Source: Shewanella carassii
GTDB taxonomy: Bacteria; Pseudomonadota; Gammaproteobacteria; Enterobacterales; Shewanellaceae
NCBI RefSeq assembly: GCF_002777975.1
Contig: NZ_NGVS01000014.1
Coordinates: 1 to 64,000 of the forward strand
Direction: 5' to 3'
DNA length: 64,000 nt
Part shown: piece by piece, positions 45,242 through 54,717 of the stretch
Layout of the letters: the number at the start of each line of letters is the position of its first letter
Numbering within the stretch: the first letter of the stretch is position 1
Made by a program: the position numbers and the translations under genes
The notes under the pieces: generated by a model
Told to the model about the DNA's origin: nothing
What the model saw: the letters and a program-made list of their open reading frames with translations, nothing else
Database searches by the model: none

Positions 45242-46372
45242 CTACTGCCCGTGGTTATTGACGTCGGCGGCTTGCACTGTGTCGCCTGTATTATTGCCCC
45301 AGGCATTGCGCTCATAGGTCACCACAGCGGCCAGTTCCTTGGCGGTAATCTGTTTGCCGAAGGCCTGCATGGCGGTGCCTGTCTTGCCATGGATCACTAT
45401 GTCCAGATGGGCAGCCATTGGGCCTATGGCAATAGCACTGCCCTTGAGCGCCGGGAACACCCCTTGAAGTCCGGCGCCGTTGGGCTGATGACAGGCGGCG
45501 CAACGCGCCATATAGATTTGTTCGCCAAGCGCCATGGCTTCATCATGGCTCATGGTCTCACTGAGGGCAGCCTGAGCTTCTTCGGCGGCCGTAGCCGCAG
45601 CTTGTTTCTGCTCTGCCATCCAGGCGTCGAACTCATCTTCTGCCAGTACCTGCACCACAATCGGCATAAAGCCGTGGTCTTTACCGCAAAGCTCGGCACA
45701 TTGGCCGCGGTAGATCCCCGGTTTGTCCACCCGGGTCCAGGCTTCGTTAATAAACCCGGGATTGGCGTCTTTTTTGACGGCAAAGGCGGGCACCCACCAG
45801 GAGTGGATCACATCATCTGAGGTCATCAGGAATCGGACTTTGCGATTGATGGGCAATACCAACGGCTTGTCGACTTCAAGCAGATAGTGCTCACCCTTGG
45901 CTTCCTGGCCTTCTATCTGGGACCTCGGTGTTGCCAATATGCTGAAGAAGTCGATGTCTTCGCCGAAATAGCTGTAGTGCCATTTCCATTGCGAGCCGGT
46001 GATCTTGACCGTCAGGTCGGCATCACTGGGATCCTCCATGGCAATCAGCGTCTTGGTTGCGGGGATTGCCATCAGGATAAGGATTAAGAAGGGGATAAGC
46101 GTCCAGGCAATTTCTACCTTGGTACTTTCATGGAATTGGGACGCAACCGCCCCTTTGGACTTCCTATGGTTGATCATGGCGTAGATCATCACGCCGAACA
46201 CGACCAAACCTATGGCGCAGCAGATATAAAGAATGATCATGTGCAGGTGATACACCTTGCCACTGATCTCAGTTACCCCTTGAGTCATATTCAAGGGCAT
46301 ATCTGCCTGGGCGCATGGAGACAACAAGCTGACGCACAACAAGGTCAGCAAAACACACAGCCATTGCTTCAC
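45242..46372 (-). CDS. coxB: Cytochrome c oxidase subunit II with fused cytochrome c domain
   Basis: A 376-residue subunit. A signal peptide (about 1-23) and two helices (about 41-66 and 88-108) lead to the CuA domain with ligands H190, C225, E227, C229, H233 and M236 (RGQCAELCGKDHGFM). The extra C-terminal domain has a heme c motif at C291-C294-H295 (CAACH), making this a caa3-type enzyme. Electrons enter at CuA or at the fused heme. The start is a GTG with AGAGGAG eight bases upstream. It is the first gene of the operon. Confidence 0.96.
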   Translation of the reverse strand: MKQWLCVLLTLLCVSLLSPCAQADMPLNMTQGVTEISGKVYHLHMIILYICCAIGLVVFGVMIYAMINHRKSKGAVASQFHESTKVEIAWTLIPFLILILMAIPATKTLIAMEDPSDADLTVKITGSQWKWHYSYFGEDIDFFSILATPRSQIEGQEAKGEHYLLEVDKPLVLPINRKVRFLMTSDDVIHSWWVPAFAVKKDANPGFINEAWTRVDKPGIYRGQCAELCGKDHGFMPIVVQVLAEDEFDAWMAEQKQAAATAAEEAQAALSETMSHDEAMALGEQIYMARCAACHQPNGAGLQGVFPALKGSAIAIGPMAAHLDIVIHGKTGTAMQAFGKQITAKELAAVVTYERNAWGNNTGDTVQAADVNNHGQ

Positions 46373-46668
46373 AAGACATCTCCTCTGTCAATTGCATTCG
46401 CAACTACAAAGAAGAGTCACACAGTAAGTCTTTGCTCTATGCAAACTCTTCAGTTCCCAAAAAAGCAACGATGACTTCAAAGTGCGGCGGCGGTTTCACT
46501 TAGATCTAGGTATACAGGTGGTAACCACTGTTGCACTTACCGCTGAATATACTCAGCATTTCCGGCGGCGGCCGCACTCGCTATAAAGCGAAATGGGGCG
46601 GTCAGCCTACGACGAATTGCATGGAGGTAACACAATCGTTGTTCTTACAATATTTGTAGATTAAATAT

Positions 46669-46682
46669 TGATCAAGATCACG
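46669..46682. promoter_or_regulatory. Candidate FNR/EtrA-type site far upstream of coxB
   Basis: TTGAT-CAAG-ATCAC matches 9 of 10 bases of the FNR consensus TTGAT-N4-ATCAA and also resembles a CRP half-site pair. It lies 297 bases before the coxB start, in the 458-base gap (46373-46830) between coxB and sulA. That is far for a direct effect unless a promoter lies nearby. The rest of the gap holds the sulA terminator and an imperfect palindrome near 46515-46530; a short open frame at 46668-46859 is not convincing. Confidence 0.35.
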
Positions 46683-46789
46683 ATGTTTTCTAACTATATG
46701 AAAAAAAACATCTATAAATTCTTAGGTTCATACCGCGCGAAAGCCGAGCCCGCGCGGTTTACAGGTAAGCGATTACGTCAAGAAGGGGC

Positions 46790-46817
46790 GGAAAATAGGC
46801 CATCTCAAGGATGGCCT
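46790..46817 (-). terminator. Rho-independent terminator after sulA
   Basis: AGGCCATC and GATGGCCT form a perfect 8-bp stem with loop TCAAG. Read on the minus strand it is followed by ATTTTCC, a short T-run. It lies 13 bases beyond the sulA stop. Confidence 0.7.
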
Positions 46818-46830
46818 TTAAAGGAATATA

Positions 46831-47322
46831 TTAATGGATGGAGCGAGTCAGCTCACTGAGACGGCTCTCCATCTCCTTAGTCTGGGGGCCGGTTTCCAAC
46901 ACTATGCCCATGGCTCTGGCGTTACGAGCGACCAGTTGTAACCGACGGTTATCACGGGCATCCAGGCTATCAATCCAACTGATCACTGCACTGGAAGTGC
47001 CGTTGGTCAGGGCTCTTTCCGTTGCCCACAAGGCTTCAACCTCATCCTTGGTGCGCACCAAGAGCACTCTATCCATTCTGACACCGGCCCTCGCTAAGGT
47101 TTCCTTGTAACCTATGCTGGCCGGGGCGTTAATCAAGACTATCCAGCGCCCCTGTTGGCTCAGTTGCGCCAATTGAGGGCAGAGGCGTAATAATTCCTGG
47201 CGTCCTTGACTGTGGCTGGCCAGGCTGGAGATGCCGGTATGCGGACAAGGTTGGTTACCTGTGATATTGGTATCTGTCCATAGGCCTGGGTGTCTCGGGG
47301 CGTTGCCAGTCATTATGCTCAT
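46831..47322 (-). CDS. sulA: SulA, SOS-induced cell-division inhibitor
   Basis: A 163-residue protein of the SulA/RecA-like fold. Recognisable parts are [37 protein letters not shown] and the loop [13 protein letters not shown]. SulA binds FtsZ and blocks division during DNA damage. The start codon overlaps the lexA stop by 4 bases (ATGA), so the two are coupled and both respond to LexA. An internal ATG at 47313 is an alternative start. The sequence is diverged from E. coli SulA, and the lexA-sulA pairing, known in several other genera, supports the call. Confidence 0.87.
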   Translation of the reverse strand: MSIMTGNAPRHPGLWTDTNITGNQPCPHTGISSLASHSQGRQELLRLCPQLAQLSQQGRWIVLINAPASIGYKETLARAGVRMDRVLLVRTKDEVEALWATERALTNGTSSAVISWIDSLDARDNRRLQLVARNARAMGIVLETGPQTKEMESRLSELTRSIH

Positions 47323-47939
47323 AGCCAGTCTCCATTGCGTATTATCCCTACCGCCAGTCCTTCAATGGTCAATGGCTGGAAAGTCAGGTCGACTTTGATT
47401 GGGGAGTAAGCTTCATTCTCAGCATGTAGATAAACTACATTACCTTTCTTTTCAAAGCGTTTTACCGTTACATCATCTTCAACCCTGGCCACCACGACTT
47501 GACCGTTACGGGCTTCCTGTACCTTATGAACCGCCAGAAGATCACCTTCGAGAATGCCTATATTCTTCATGCTGTCGCCGCGCACCCGCAGCAGGAAGTC
47601 GGCATTGGGATGGAACATACTAGGGTCGACCTGGTAATACTGTTCTACATGTTCCTGTGCCAGTATGGGTTCACCAGCGGCGACCTGACCTATTAGCGGG
47701 AGGCCGGTTTCTGACTCGGCTTGATCATCATGAGGTAGACGAATGCCGCGAGAGGTGCCTGGTATGATCTCAATACAGCCTTTCTTGGCCAGCGCCTTGA
47801 GGTGTTCTTCGGCGGCGTTGGCGCTCTTGAAGCCTAACCGGGTAGCAATTTCGGCCCGGGTTGGTGGCATGCCGGTATCGGCTATATTGCGTTTAATCAG
47901 TTCCAGAATCTGTGCCTGGCGCGGTGTCAGTGGTCTCAT
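47319..47939 (-). CDS. lexA: LexA, SOS repressor and self-cleaving protease
   Basis: A 206-residue repressor. The N-terminal winged helix (1-65) contains [23 protein letters not shown]. The hinge leads to the S24 peptidase domain with cleavage site A88-G89 (GQVAAGEP), nucleophile S123 (GDSM) and general base K160 (VTVKRF). RecA filaments trigger self-cleavage and so induce the SOS genes. Two LexA boxes precede the gene, the autoregulated layout of E. coli lexA. sulA follows directly. Confidence 0.98.
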   Translation of the reverse strand: MRPLTPRQAQILELIKRNIADTGMPPTRAEIATRLGFKSANAAEEHLKALAKKGCIEIIPGTSRGIRLPHDDQAESETGLPLIGQVAAGEPILAQEHVEQYYQVDPSMFHPNADFLLRVRGDSMKNIGILEGDLLAVHKVQEARNGQVVVARVEDDVTVKRFEKKGNVVYLHAENEAYSPIKVDLTFQPLTIEGLAVGIIRNGDWL

Positions 47940-47947
47940 GATGATTC

Positions 47948-47982
47948 CTGTTTTTTCATACAGTACCTGTCAGTATATACAG
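47948..47982. promoter_or_regulatory. Tandem LexA boxes (SOS operator) of lexA-sulA
   Basis: Two sites with perfect CTGT-N8-ACAG arms lie at 47948-47963 and 47967-47982, 9 and 28 bases before the lexA start. Their centres are 19 bases apart, nearly two helical turns, close to the double operator of E. coli lexA. The second is the better match, with the spacer CAGTATAT. Cooperative autorepression is expected. Confidence 0.9.
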
Positions 47983-48191
47983 TATTTTTTTTAGTGCAAG
48001 TATTAACCAGTGTTGAGATTTTTTAGCCGTGGCATAAATAGGTTAGAGAGCGGCTCCGGCATCAGATAGACCTGGGCTCCAGAGCTCTGACATAAGGCTT
48101 GCCGGGGCCGGTTCGCAGCTTTCCTAGCTAAGGTTCAGGAAATTCTGGTATTCTATTGAGCTATTGATTGCGACCCAGACTCTGAAAGAAC

Positions 48192-50618
48192 ATGTCCAAA
48201 CAAGATTCATTCTGGTTTAAATCCCTTCGTTGGATCCAAAGTAAACTCGTGCACACCATAGTGGTGCCTCAGGATCCTTTCGCAGATTTAAACTTGGATC
48301 CGGCTAAGCCGATGGCCTATGTCATGAAGACGGAATCTGTCAGTGATATTGCTGCGCTGGCGGAAGTCACCCGTAAGTTTGGCCTGCCTTGTCCTTATGA
48401 GGCGCTCAAGGTCGATGATATTACCGTCCCCAGAGTCGTCTGTCTGGAAGGAGCTAAGCCTCTGTTTGGCAAGCGTAAGAGTAATAAGCCTTTTCTCAGC
48501 TGTTTTACCTCCTTGCTTCATTTGCATCAGACCAATCCACAACTGGACATTCAGTTGGTGCCCGTGAGTCTCTATTGGGGCCGCACTCCAGGCAAGGAAG
48601 ATGACAGCATGCGCGCCGCCGTATTTGAGCGGGAAAGCCCGACTTGGCTGCGCAAATTTTTAATGATCCTGTTTCTGGGGCGCGACAACTTTGTGCAGTT
48701 TTCCAATGCCGTGTCGCTGCGGCTGATGGCCGATGAACATGGAACCGATAAGGCTATTGCCCATAAGTTGGCGCGAGTGGCCAGGGTACATTTCCGCCGT
48801 CAGCGTAAGGTGATGACCGGGCCATTACTGCCCAACCGCCAAGCGCTGTTCAATGAACTGTTGCGTTCAGAAACTCTTAAAAAGGCTATTAAAGAGGAAG
48901 CCGCAGCCAAGAAGATCCCCGAGGCCAGAGCCAGGGAAATGGCAGAGGAATATCTCGATGAGATTGCTGCCCACTATTCTGACAGTCTGGTGCGTATTGC
49001 CCAGCGGATCCTTACCTGGTTATGGAACAAGCTCTATAAGGGGATTAACATCAAGGGCGCCGAGCAGATACGCCAACTGCATCACGATGGCCATGAGATA
49101 GTTTATGTGCCTTGTCATCGCAGCCATATGGATTACCTGCTGCTTTCTTATATCCTCTATTTTCAGGGCATGGTTCCGCCCCATATCGCCGCCGGTATTA
49201 ACTTGAACTTCTGGCCCGCCGGACCCATGTTCCGCCGTGGTGGTGCCTTCTTTATCCGCCGCAGTTTCAATGGTAATAAACTCTATACCGCCGTGTTCCG
49301 TGAGTATCTCGATCAGCTGTTTGCCAAAGGCTATTCGGTCGAATATTTCACCGAAGGCGGCCGTTCCCGTACCGGACGATTGTTGTCGCCCAAGACAGGT
49401 ATGTTGGCGATGACGGTCAACTCTGTGTTGCGAGGCATTGAGCGGCCGGTGACTCTGGTGCCCGTATATCTGGGCTATGACCATGTCATGGAAGTGGCCA
49501 CTTATCACAAAGAACTCAGTGGCAAGAAAAAGCAGAAAGAGTCAGTCTGGCAGGTGGTTGGCGCCTTGCGCAAGTTGGGTAATTTTGGCCAGGGTTATGT
49601 GAACTTTGGTGAACCTGTGACCCTGCAGAACTTCCTCAAAGAAACGGCGCCCAATTGGCGTGAAGATGTGGCCGCCGATCCCGAGCAGAAACCCAGCTGG
49701 CTGACCCCAGCGGTCAATACCTTGGCCAACCGGGTGATGACTCATATCAATGATGCGGCAGCGGCCAGTGCGGTGACTCTTACCAGCTTGGTGCTCTTGT
49801 CCTCAGAGCAAAATGCGCTGGAGCGCAGCCAGTTGGAACGGCAGTTGGACCTGTATCTGGATCTGCTCAAGGAAGTGCCTTATACCCAGTACATCTCGGT
49901 GGCCGAGGGTGACGGTAAGCAGCTGTTGCAACAAGGTCTGGAGCTGAACAAGTTCACGGTTCAGAAGGATGAGTTGGGTGATATCATCTCAATCGATGAA
50001 TCGATAGCGGTAACCATGACTTACTACCGCAACAACATCATTCACTTATTTATTGTGCCTTCTCTGCTGGCCAGTTGTCTGGTGCGTCTGGAACAGTGCA
50101 GCCGGGCTCAGATGCAAGCTGTGCTTGAGGATTTCTACCCTCTGTTGCAGGCCGAGCTGTTTATGGGCAAGACAGATGTCGGCGCCTATGCCGATCAGCT
50201 GCTGGATCGCTTCATTGCCAAAGGCCTAGTCGCCGAAGAGGCTAATGGCTTCAGGGTGTTGGAGGCCGGGATCAATCCGCTGGCGCTGTTGGCCGAAACC
50301 ATGAGTGAGACTCTGCAGCGCTACGCCGTCATCTTTAACCTGCTGGCGGCTCACCCGGGTATTGAGCGCGGCGATTTGGAGCGGGAAAGCCATAAGTTAG
50401 CCAGTCGTCTGGGCGCGTTACATGGGATTACCGCCCCTGAGTTTTACGATAAAAAACTCTATGGCATTGTGAGCATCAAGCTCAAAGAGCTGGGTTATCT
50501 CACCAAAGAAGACACTCGCCACGATATCGAGCGAACCCGGGATTATGCCAACCTGTTACTGCGTCCTCAGGTCAAGCAAACCATTGTCGACAGCATCGCC
50601 GCCGAACAGGAGTCCTGA
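48192..50618 (+). CDS. plsB: PlsB, glycerol-3-phosphate acyltransferase
   Basis: An 808-residue inner-membrane-associated enzyme that adds the first acyl chain to sn-glycerol 3-phosphate. The acyltransferase blocks are clear: [10 protein letters not shown] (catalytic HX4D near residues 306-311), [10 protein letters not shown] and [12 protein letters not shown], then [12 protein letters not shown]. The length matches E. coli PlsB (about 807). The ATG has GAAAGAAC upstream. It diverges from lexA, with about 250 bases between them holding the LexA boxes; E. coli has the same divergent plsB/lexA neighbours. The next gene overlaps its stop codon. Confidence 0.97.
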   Translation: MSKQDSFWFKSLRWIQSKLVHTIVVPQDPFADLNLDPAKPMAYVMKTESVSDIAALAEVTRKFGLPCPYEALKVDDITVPRVVCLEGAKPLFGKRKSNKPFLSCFTSLLHLHQTNPQLDIQLVPVSLYWGRTPGKEDDSMRAAVFERESPTWLRKFLMILFLGRDNFVQFSNAVSLRLMADEHGTDKAIAHKLARVARVHFRRQRKVMTGPLLPNRQALFNELLRSETLKKAIKEEAAAKKIPEARAREMAEEYLDEIAAHYSDSLVRIAQRILTWLWNKLYKGINIKGAEQIRQLHHDGHEIVYVPCHRSHMDYLLLSYILYFQGMVPPHIAAGINLNFWPAGPMFRRGGAFFIRRSFNGNKLYTAVFREYLDQLFAKGYSVEYFTEGGRSRTGRLLSPKTGMLAMTVNSVLRGIERPVTLVPVYLGYDHVMEVATYHKELSGKKKQKESVWQVVGALRKLGNFGQGYVNFGEPVTLQNFLKETAPNWREDVAADPEQKPSWLTPAVNTLANRVMTHINDAAAASAVTLTSLVLLSSEQNALERSQLERQLDLYLDLLKEVPYTQYISVAEGDGKQLLQQGLELNKFTVQKDELGDIISIDESIAVTMTYYRNNIIHLFIVPSLLASCLVRLEQCSRAQMQAVLEDFYPLLQAELFMGKTDVGAYADQLLDRFIAKGLVAEEANGFRVLEAGINPLALLAETMSETLQRYAVIFNLLAAHPGIERGDLERESHKLASRLGALHGITAPEFYDKKLYGIVSIKLKELGYLTKEDTRHDIERTRDYANLLLRPQVKQTIVDSIAAEQES

Positions 50619-51862
50619 TGGCCAATCATATGAATGCGGCGCCTGCCAAGGCGTCTTTGCTGGGCGGTGCCATGATCATCGCCGGAACCACAGTCGGTGC
50701 CGGGATGTTTTCTCTGCCGGTGGAAGGTGCGGGTATGTGGTTTGGCTACTCGGTACTCATGCTGCTGGGGGTATGGTTTTGCATGTTTATGTCCGGGTTG
50801 CTGCTGCTGGAAACCAACCTGCATTTTGAGCCGGGAGCTAGCTTTGACACCCTCACCAAGGAGACCCTGGGACAGTTTTGGCGGGTGCTTAACGGCGCTT
50901 CGATAACCTTCGTACTCTATATCCTTACCTATGCCTATATCAGCGGTGGTGGCTCCATAGTCAATCACAGCCTGCAAGGAATGGATATCAGTCTGCCACA
51001 GAGCTTTGCCGCCTTGGTGTTCGCCTTAGTGTTGGCGTTGGTGGTGCTGATCAGTACTAAGGCCGTGGATAGGATCACGACCATAATGCTGGGAGGGATG
51101 ATTATCAGTTTCTTTCTGGCGATAGGTAATCTGTTGATCGGCATAGATACCAGCAAGCTGTTGTTGCCGGAAGAGGGGTCTTACGGTTCATATCTGTGGG
51201 CTGCGATTCCTTTCGGTCTAGCCAGTTTTGGTTATCACGGCAATGTGCCGTCGCTGGTGAAATACTACGGTAAACAGCCGGGCACTATTATCAAGGCGAT
51301 TTTTGTCGGCACCTTTATCGCTCTGGCCATTTACCTATGTTGGTTGGTGGCAACTATGGGTAACATTTCTCGCGCCGAATTCAGCAATATTATTGCCCAA
51401 GGCGGCAATATGGGGGTCTTGGTCGGTGCCTTGTCCAAGGTGATGGATAACTCACTGCTCAACACCATGCTGACCCTATTTGCTAATCTGGCGGTGGCCT
51501 CTTCATTCTTGGGGGTAACCCTGGGTTTGTTTGATTATCTGGCTGATCTGTTTGGTTTTGACGACAGCCGCAGCGGCCGAGCCAAGACCGCCTTGGTGAC
51601 TTTCCTGCCACCGACTCTGCTAGGTATGCTGTTTCCAGATGGCTTCCTGGTCGCCATCGGCTTCGCTGCCTTGGCGGCCACGGTTTGGGCCGTCATAGTG
51701 CCGGCCTTGATGGCTTGGCGCTCAAGGCAACAGTTTGCCGACCACCCGGGCTTTCGTGTGCCGGGGGGAACCCCTCTGATAGCCATAGTGGTGTTGTTTG
51801 GATTGCTGACGGCGGCTTGCCATCTGTTGGCCATGGCCGGTATGTTACCCAAGTATTCCTGA
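50618..51862 (+). CDS. Aromatic amino-acid permease (HAAAP family, TyrP/Mtr-like)
   Basis: A 414-residue inner-membrane transporter with eleven predicted helices. The opening LLGGAMIIAGTTVGAGMFSLP and the segment PFGLASFGYHGNVPSLVKYYG are typical of the HAAAP family that imports tyrosine or tryptophan with protons. The exact substrate cannot be read from the sequence; tyrosine is most likely by resemblance. The ATG overlaps the plsB stop (TGATG) with AACAGGAG upstream, so it is co-translated with plsB. A second ATG four codons later is possible. Confidence 0.92.
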   Translation: MANHMNAAPAKASLLGGAMIIAGTTVGAGMFSLPVEGAGMWFGYSVLMLLGVWFCMFMSGLLLLETNLHFEPGASFDTLTKETLGQFWRVLNGASITFVLYILTYAYISGGGSIVNHSLQGMDISLPQSFAALVFALVLALVVLISTKAVDRITTIMLGGMIISFFLAIGNLLIGIDTSKLLLPEEGSYGSYLWAAIPFGLASFGYHGNVPSLVKYYGKQPGTIIKAIFVGTFIALAIYLCWLVATMGNISRAEFSNIIAQGGNMGVLVGALSKVMDNSLLNTMLTLFANLAVASSFLGVTLGLFDYLADLFGFDDSRSGRAKTALVTFLPPTLLGMLFPDGFLVAIGFAALAATVWAVIVPALMAWRSRQQFADHPGFRVPGGTPLIAIVVLFGLLTAACHLLAMAGMLPKYS

Positions 51863-51959
51863 AGCGGGAACTGGCTCTCTTTTTCAACGGATTGAGAGAG
51901 CCTCATCTTGACAAGGTCATAAAAGTCAGTAATTTATATGTTCACGCCGAATATTTTGT

Positions 51960-52033
51960 GCGGGTGTAGTTCAATGGTAGAACGGCAGCTTCCCAAGCTG
52001 CATACGTGGGTTCGATTCCCATCACCCGCTCCA
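51960..52033 (+). tRNA. tRNA-Gly (anticodon CCC)
   Basis: A complete cloverleaf: acceptor GCGGGTG / CACCCGC, D-arm with TTCAATGGTAGAA, anticodon stem GCAGC / GCTGC with loop TTCCCAA giving anticodon CCC at 51992-51994, T-arm with GGTTCGATTCC, and encoded CCA at 52031-52033. It resembles E. coli glyU. It is a single tRNA gene with no nearby integrase or duplicated 3' end, so there is no sign of use as an attachment site. Confidence 0.97.
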
Positions 52034-52349
52034 AGTCTCTCTGCTACAGTTGTTCGAATGCTGTTGGTTTGTCGGCACTGCCTTGATTGAATTCCATACT
52101 TTCGAACTCGACTTTGATTATCTGCTTTCCATTAGCTTATTTTCATCGGCGTGACAGCATAGGTCGAAGCTCACACTCCATAAATAGACTCGCCATTCCG
52201 GTTTGTTCATTGTTGAGAAGACAGAAGCCCTGTGGGTCATAGCGTTAATAAGTAATTGTTTTAACCACAACAAAATATATTTCCCTGGGTTTTGACTCGT
52301 GTCTTTGGTCGTCTGCAATTTGTAATCGAACACTTTCTATACAGCTTGG

Positions 52350-52355
52350 TATAAT
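52350..52355 (+). promoter_or_regulatory. Possible -10 element before the VOC gene
   Basis: A perfect TATAAT lies 74 bases before the VOC-protein start, but only a weak -35 (CGAACA, 3 of 6) sits 17 bases upstream. The surrounding 395-base gap (52034-52428) holds nothing else definite; a 71-codon frame on the minus strand lacks any family resemblance. Confidence 0.35.
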
Positions 52356-52428
52356 TTCTGTTAGCGTTTAACTGAAAGGAACCGGCCTTGGCCGCCTCTT
52401 TCGCTTACGATAACAAGGGAACTGGGTA

Positions 52429-53217
52429 ATGAAGATTACAGAATACAGGCATGGTGAGCCCTGCTGGGTAGAGCTGGGTACGCTGGATTGGAACAGTGCC
52501 AAGCATTTTTATTGTCGGTTATTCGGTTGGCAAACGCAGGACATTCCTATGCCTGAGGGGGCTTATTCTACCATTCGGCACGGTGAGGAAGAAATCGGTG
52601 CCATGTATCAGCTACCTACCGAATTACAACAGCAAGGCGTTCCCAGTCACTGGGCGGTTTACTTTGCGGTGGAGGATATTAATCACTGTATCGAGGCCAT
52701 CAGTTCCGCCGGCGGTCAGCTTCTGATGGGCCCACATGAGGTTGGCAGCGCCGGTAAGATGGCGCTATTTACCGATCCCGAGGGGGCCCATTTTTCGGTT
52801 TGGCAGGGTATCGAACATCCTGGCGCTGGGCGTAAGTGGGAAGCCAACACTCTCTGCTGGGTGGAGCTCGCTTGTCGGCAACCCGAGAAGGCCAAGGACT
52901 TCTATCCCAAGGTGTTCCATTGGCAGATGCGCCGTAGTGAAGATGCCCCCGACTTTGAATACACAGAGTGGTTGTTGGGTGGCGATGAAAGCATTGGTGG
53001 CATGCTGCAAATGACCGAGCAGTGGGGCGATGTGCCGCCCCATTGGATGATTTATTTCAGTGTTGATGACTGTGATCTGATGGCTTGTCGGGCGGCCGAG
53101 TTGGGCGGCAAGGTTTGTGTGCCGCCCACTGATATCCCCAACGTGGGGCGCTTTGCGGTGATCAACGACCCGCAAGGGGCTGTCTTCAGCATCATCCGGC
53201 TGACGATGGCGCTTTAA
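52429..53217 (+). CDS. Two-domain VOC (glyoxalase/dioxygenase fold) protein
   Basis: A 262-residue cytoplasmic protein made of two vicinal-oxygen-chelate domains in tandem (about 5-125 and 135-260). Each begins with the same pattern (CWVELGTLDWNSAKHFY and CWVELACRQPEKAKDFY) and ends with FTDPEGAHFSVWQG or INDPQGAVFSII. The shared pattern points to duplication. Members include hydroxylases, lyases and antibiotic-binding proteins; no substrate is apparent. It ends 6 bases before the convergent RNase gene. Confidence 0.9.
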   Translation: MKITEYRHGEPCWVELGTLDWNSAKHFYCRLFGWQTQDIPMPEGAYSTIRHGEEEIGAMYQLPTELQQQGVPSHWAVYFAVEDINHCIEAISSAGGQLLMGPHEVGSAGKMALFTDPEGAHFSVWQGIEHPGAGRKWEANTLCWVELACRQPEKAKDFYPKVFHWQMRRSEDAPDFEYTEWLLGGDESIGGMLQMTEQWGDVPPHWMIYFSVDDCDLMACRAAELGGKVCVPPTDIPNVGRFAVINDPQGAVFSIIRLTMAL

Positions 53218-53223
53218 TTTTTC

Positions 53224-54198
53224 TCAGTTGGCTGCATCGATGCGGATTTGGCTACCACAGTTGCCGGGAGCAATTCTGGGGGCCTGTTGCAGCAGGGTCT
53301 TTAGGTCGCTGTCATCTATCTTTTCGGGAAGACTGAGCTGAATTTCGGTCAACATCCCCCGGTGACATTTAAGGCTCAGCTTGTGCTCGCTCGATGTGCC
53401 AAAGCTCTGCTGAAACGCTTGTCTGAAAGAAGCGGTCGCTATCTTGGCGCCGATATTTTGTTGTAGCAGGTTGAGCAGAGGTGCCGCTTGGTTCACCTCT
53501 GTGGTCAGCCTGAGTGCCAATGAAAAGTAGGCTTCGGCATTTTTATCCCGGCAACTGCCGTGTTTCCACCATTCATGCCGTTCCAAGCAACTGCCATAGG
53601 CGTGACTAGGCATCATCTGAGCTAGGCGCTCGGATACGGCTTCACTCAACTCAATGGCGGGATAAGCGCAGAAGTTGTCGGGCTTGTGTTTGACCTTGCC
53701 GCAATAGCCATAGCTGATGCCGCAAGAGCGCTTATTGGGCCATAAGCCGTGCAAGCTGAAATGACTGGCATCGAAGCGGTCGGTGCTTTGGCTGCGACAT
53801 TCGGGTTTGCTGGAACCTTTTGACTCACAAAAGGCGTTTTGCCATGACAGAGCCAGCAGATGGCTATCGTATTTATCGGCCAGGTTACAGGCGTTTTGGG
53901 TTTGAGGTTCAGCGGGCAGCGCGCCCGCTTGCAGCTGACCACAATCGGCGGCAATCCAGCGCAGAGGTGATTGTGTTGCTGAGGTTCTAACCCTGAACCA
54001 GGTGGGCGTGTCGTGACCGAGGCGTTCAACTATCTCCAGCCTTTGTCCGGGGTTGCTGTAAAGCTGCCCGGGATTAGTGCCCTTGTTCTTCGATTGAAAC
54101 AGCGGACAGGTCTTGTCTATCAGTAACTCACCGGAAAAGGGGGCTGCCATGATCCCAACAGGCAGCAGCCACAACAGGAGTATCAGTAAGCGGGTCAT
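53224..54198 (-). CDS. Periplasmic ribonuclease T2 with an extra N-terminal domain
   Basis: A 324-residue secreted nuclease. A signal peptide (1-18) is followed by a small domain (about 19-90) with two Cys that looks SH3-like (GQRLEIVERLG, WFRVRT), then a T2 domain (about 105-324). Both catalytic blocks are intact: HFSLHGLWPN with H150 and HEWWKHGSC with E209, K212 and H213. T2 enzymes cut RNA to 2',3'-cyclic phosphates. The domain has many Cys for disulfides. The ATG at 54198 has AGAGGAA upstream; the frame is open to 54441 but that part is not a signal peptide. A role in using external RNA is inferred. Confidence 0.92.
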   Translation of the reverse strand: MTRLLILLLWLLPVGIMAAPFSGELLIDKTCPLFQSKNKGTNPGQLYSNPGQRLEIVERLGHDTPTWFRVRTSATQSPLRWIAADCGQLQAGALPAEPQTQNACNLADKYDSHLLALSWQNAFCESKGSSKPECRSQSTDRFDASHFSLHGLWPNKRSCGISYGYCGKVKHKPDNFCAYPAIELSEAVSERLAQMMPSHAYGSCLERHEWWKHGSCRDKNAEAYFSLALRLTTEVNQAAPLLNLLQQNIGAKIATASFRQAFQQSFGTSSEHKLSLKCHRGMLTEIQLSLPEKIDDSDLKTLLQQAPRIAPGNCGSQIRIDAAN

Positions 54199-54470
54199 AA
54201 GATTCCTCTTTGATGAAATTGTCATGATGCGATACTTAGTTTTTCGTAATGCTTTGTATCTAAAGTAAGTTTTTGCGCAACTTAGGTTAAGCCAATGATC
54301 TTTGGCTTCTGTTCCAATATTCAGGCCAGATGCACCATAGCCGGAATGTCCGATGTTTTGGCCGCGGATCAGCGGCGCCAATTCTTTATTGGTCAAATGC
54401 AGCGTAATTATTGCCGGCCGATAAATTGTGTCGCTTGGCAATGACAGCAGAATTTTACAGGAAAAAATGA

Positions 54471-54710
54471 ATGAAAGGATGTGCCGCCGCGGCGGTTATG
54501 GTGTTGATCCTGGGGGCTTGCTGTAGTTCTCAGGAGGCGCAGCAGGCTAAAGCAGGAGTCGATCGCACTGAGGGTTATCGCTGTGAAAAAGTTACAGTGA
54601 CGGGTTCGAGGATGCCGATAAGAAGGTGTATCACTCTGGCACAAAGGGAGCAAGAGCGCTTAGAAGCGGAAGAGATGTTGTGTAATGGAAGAGTGCTTTC
54701 TAAGGCGTGA
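54471..54710 (+). CDS. Small uncharacterised lipoprotein
   Basis: A 79-residue protein with a lipoprotein signal ending in the lipobox LGAC (Cys17), so the mature form is about 63 residues and membrane-attached. The mature part contains YRCEKVTVTGSRMPIRRCITLAQREQER with a Cys pair, then a final LCNGR. Short proteins with this TGSR...C pattern occur in other proteobacteria without known function. The ATG has ACAGGAA upstream. It ends just before a strong hairpin shared with the convergent TM2 gene. Confidence 0.72.
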   Translation: MKGCAAAAVMVLILGACCSSQEAQQAKAGVDRTEGYRCEKVTVTGSRMPIRRCITLAQREQERLEAEEMLCNGRVLSKA

Positions 54711-54717
54711 GTAAGGA

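Noticed and set aside
46515..46530. Palindrome CAGGTGGTAACCACTG upstream of coxB
   Set aside because: Imperfect arms (one mismatch) and no match to a regulator site I know; position relative to any promoter is unknown.
46668..46859. Open frame of 63 codons upstream of the oxidase operon
   Set aside because: It crosses the sulA terminator and the sulA 3' end, lacks a convincing ribosome site and shows no recognisable domain.
51873..51902. Inverted repeat GGCTCTCT ... AGAGAGCC after the permease gene
   Set aside because: The stem is 8 bp but the loop is 14 bases and no T-run follows, so I could not support an intrinsic terminator.
51960..52033. tRNA-Gly as an integration site for a mobile element
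   Set aside because: No integrase, no direct repeat of the tRNA 3' end and no foreign-looking genes follow.
52118..52333. Minus-strand frame of 71 codons between tRNA-Gly and the VOC gene
   Set aside because: AT-rich, no ribosome-binding site and no domain; more likely chance than gene.
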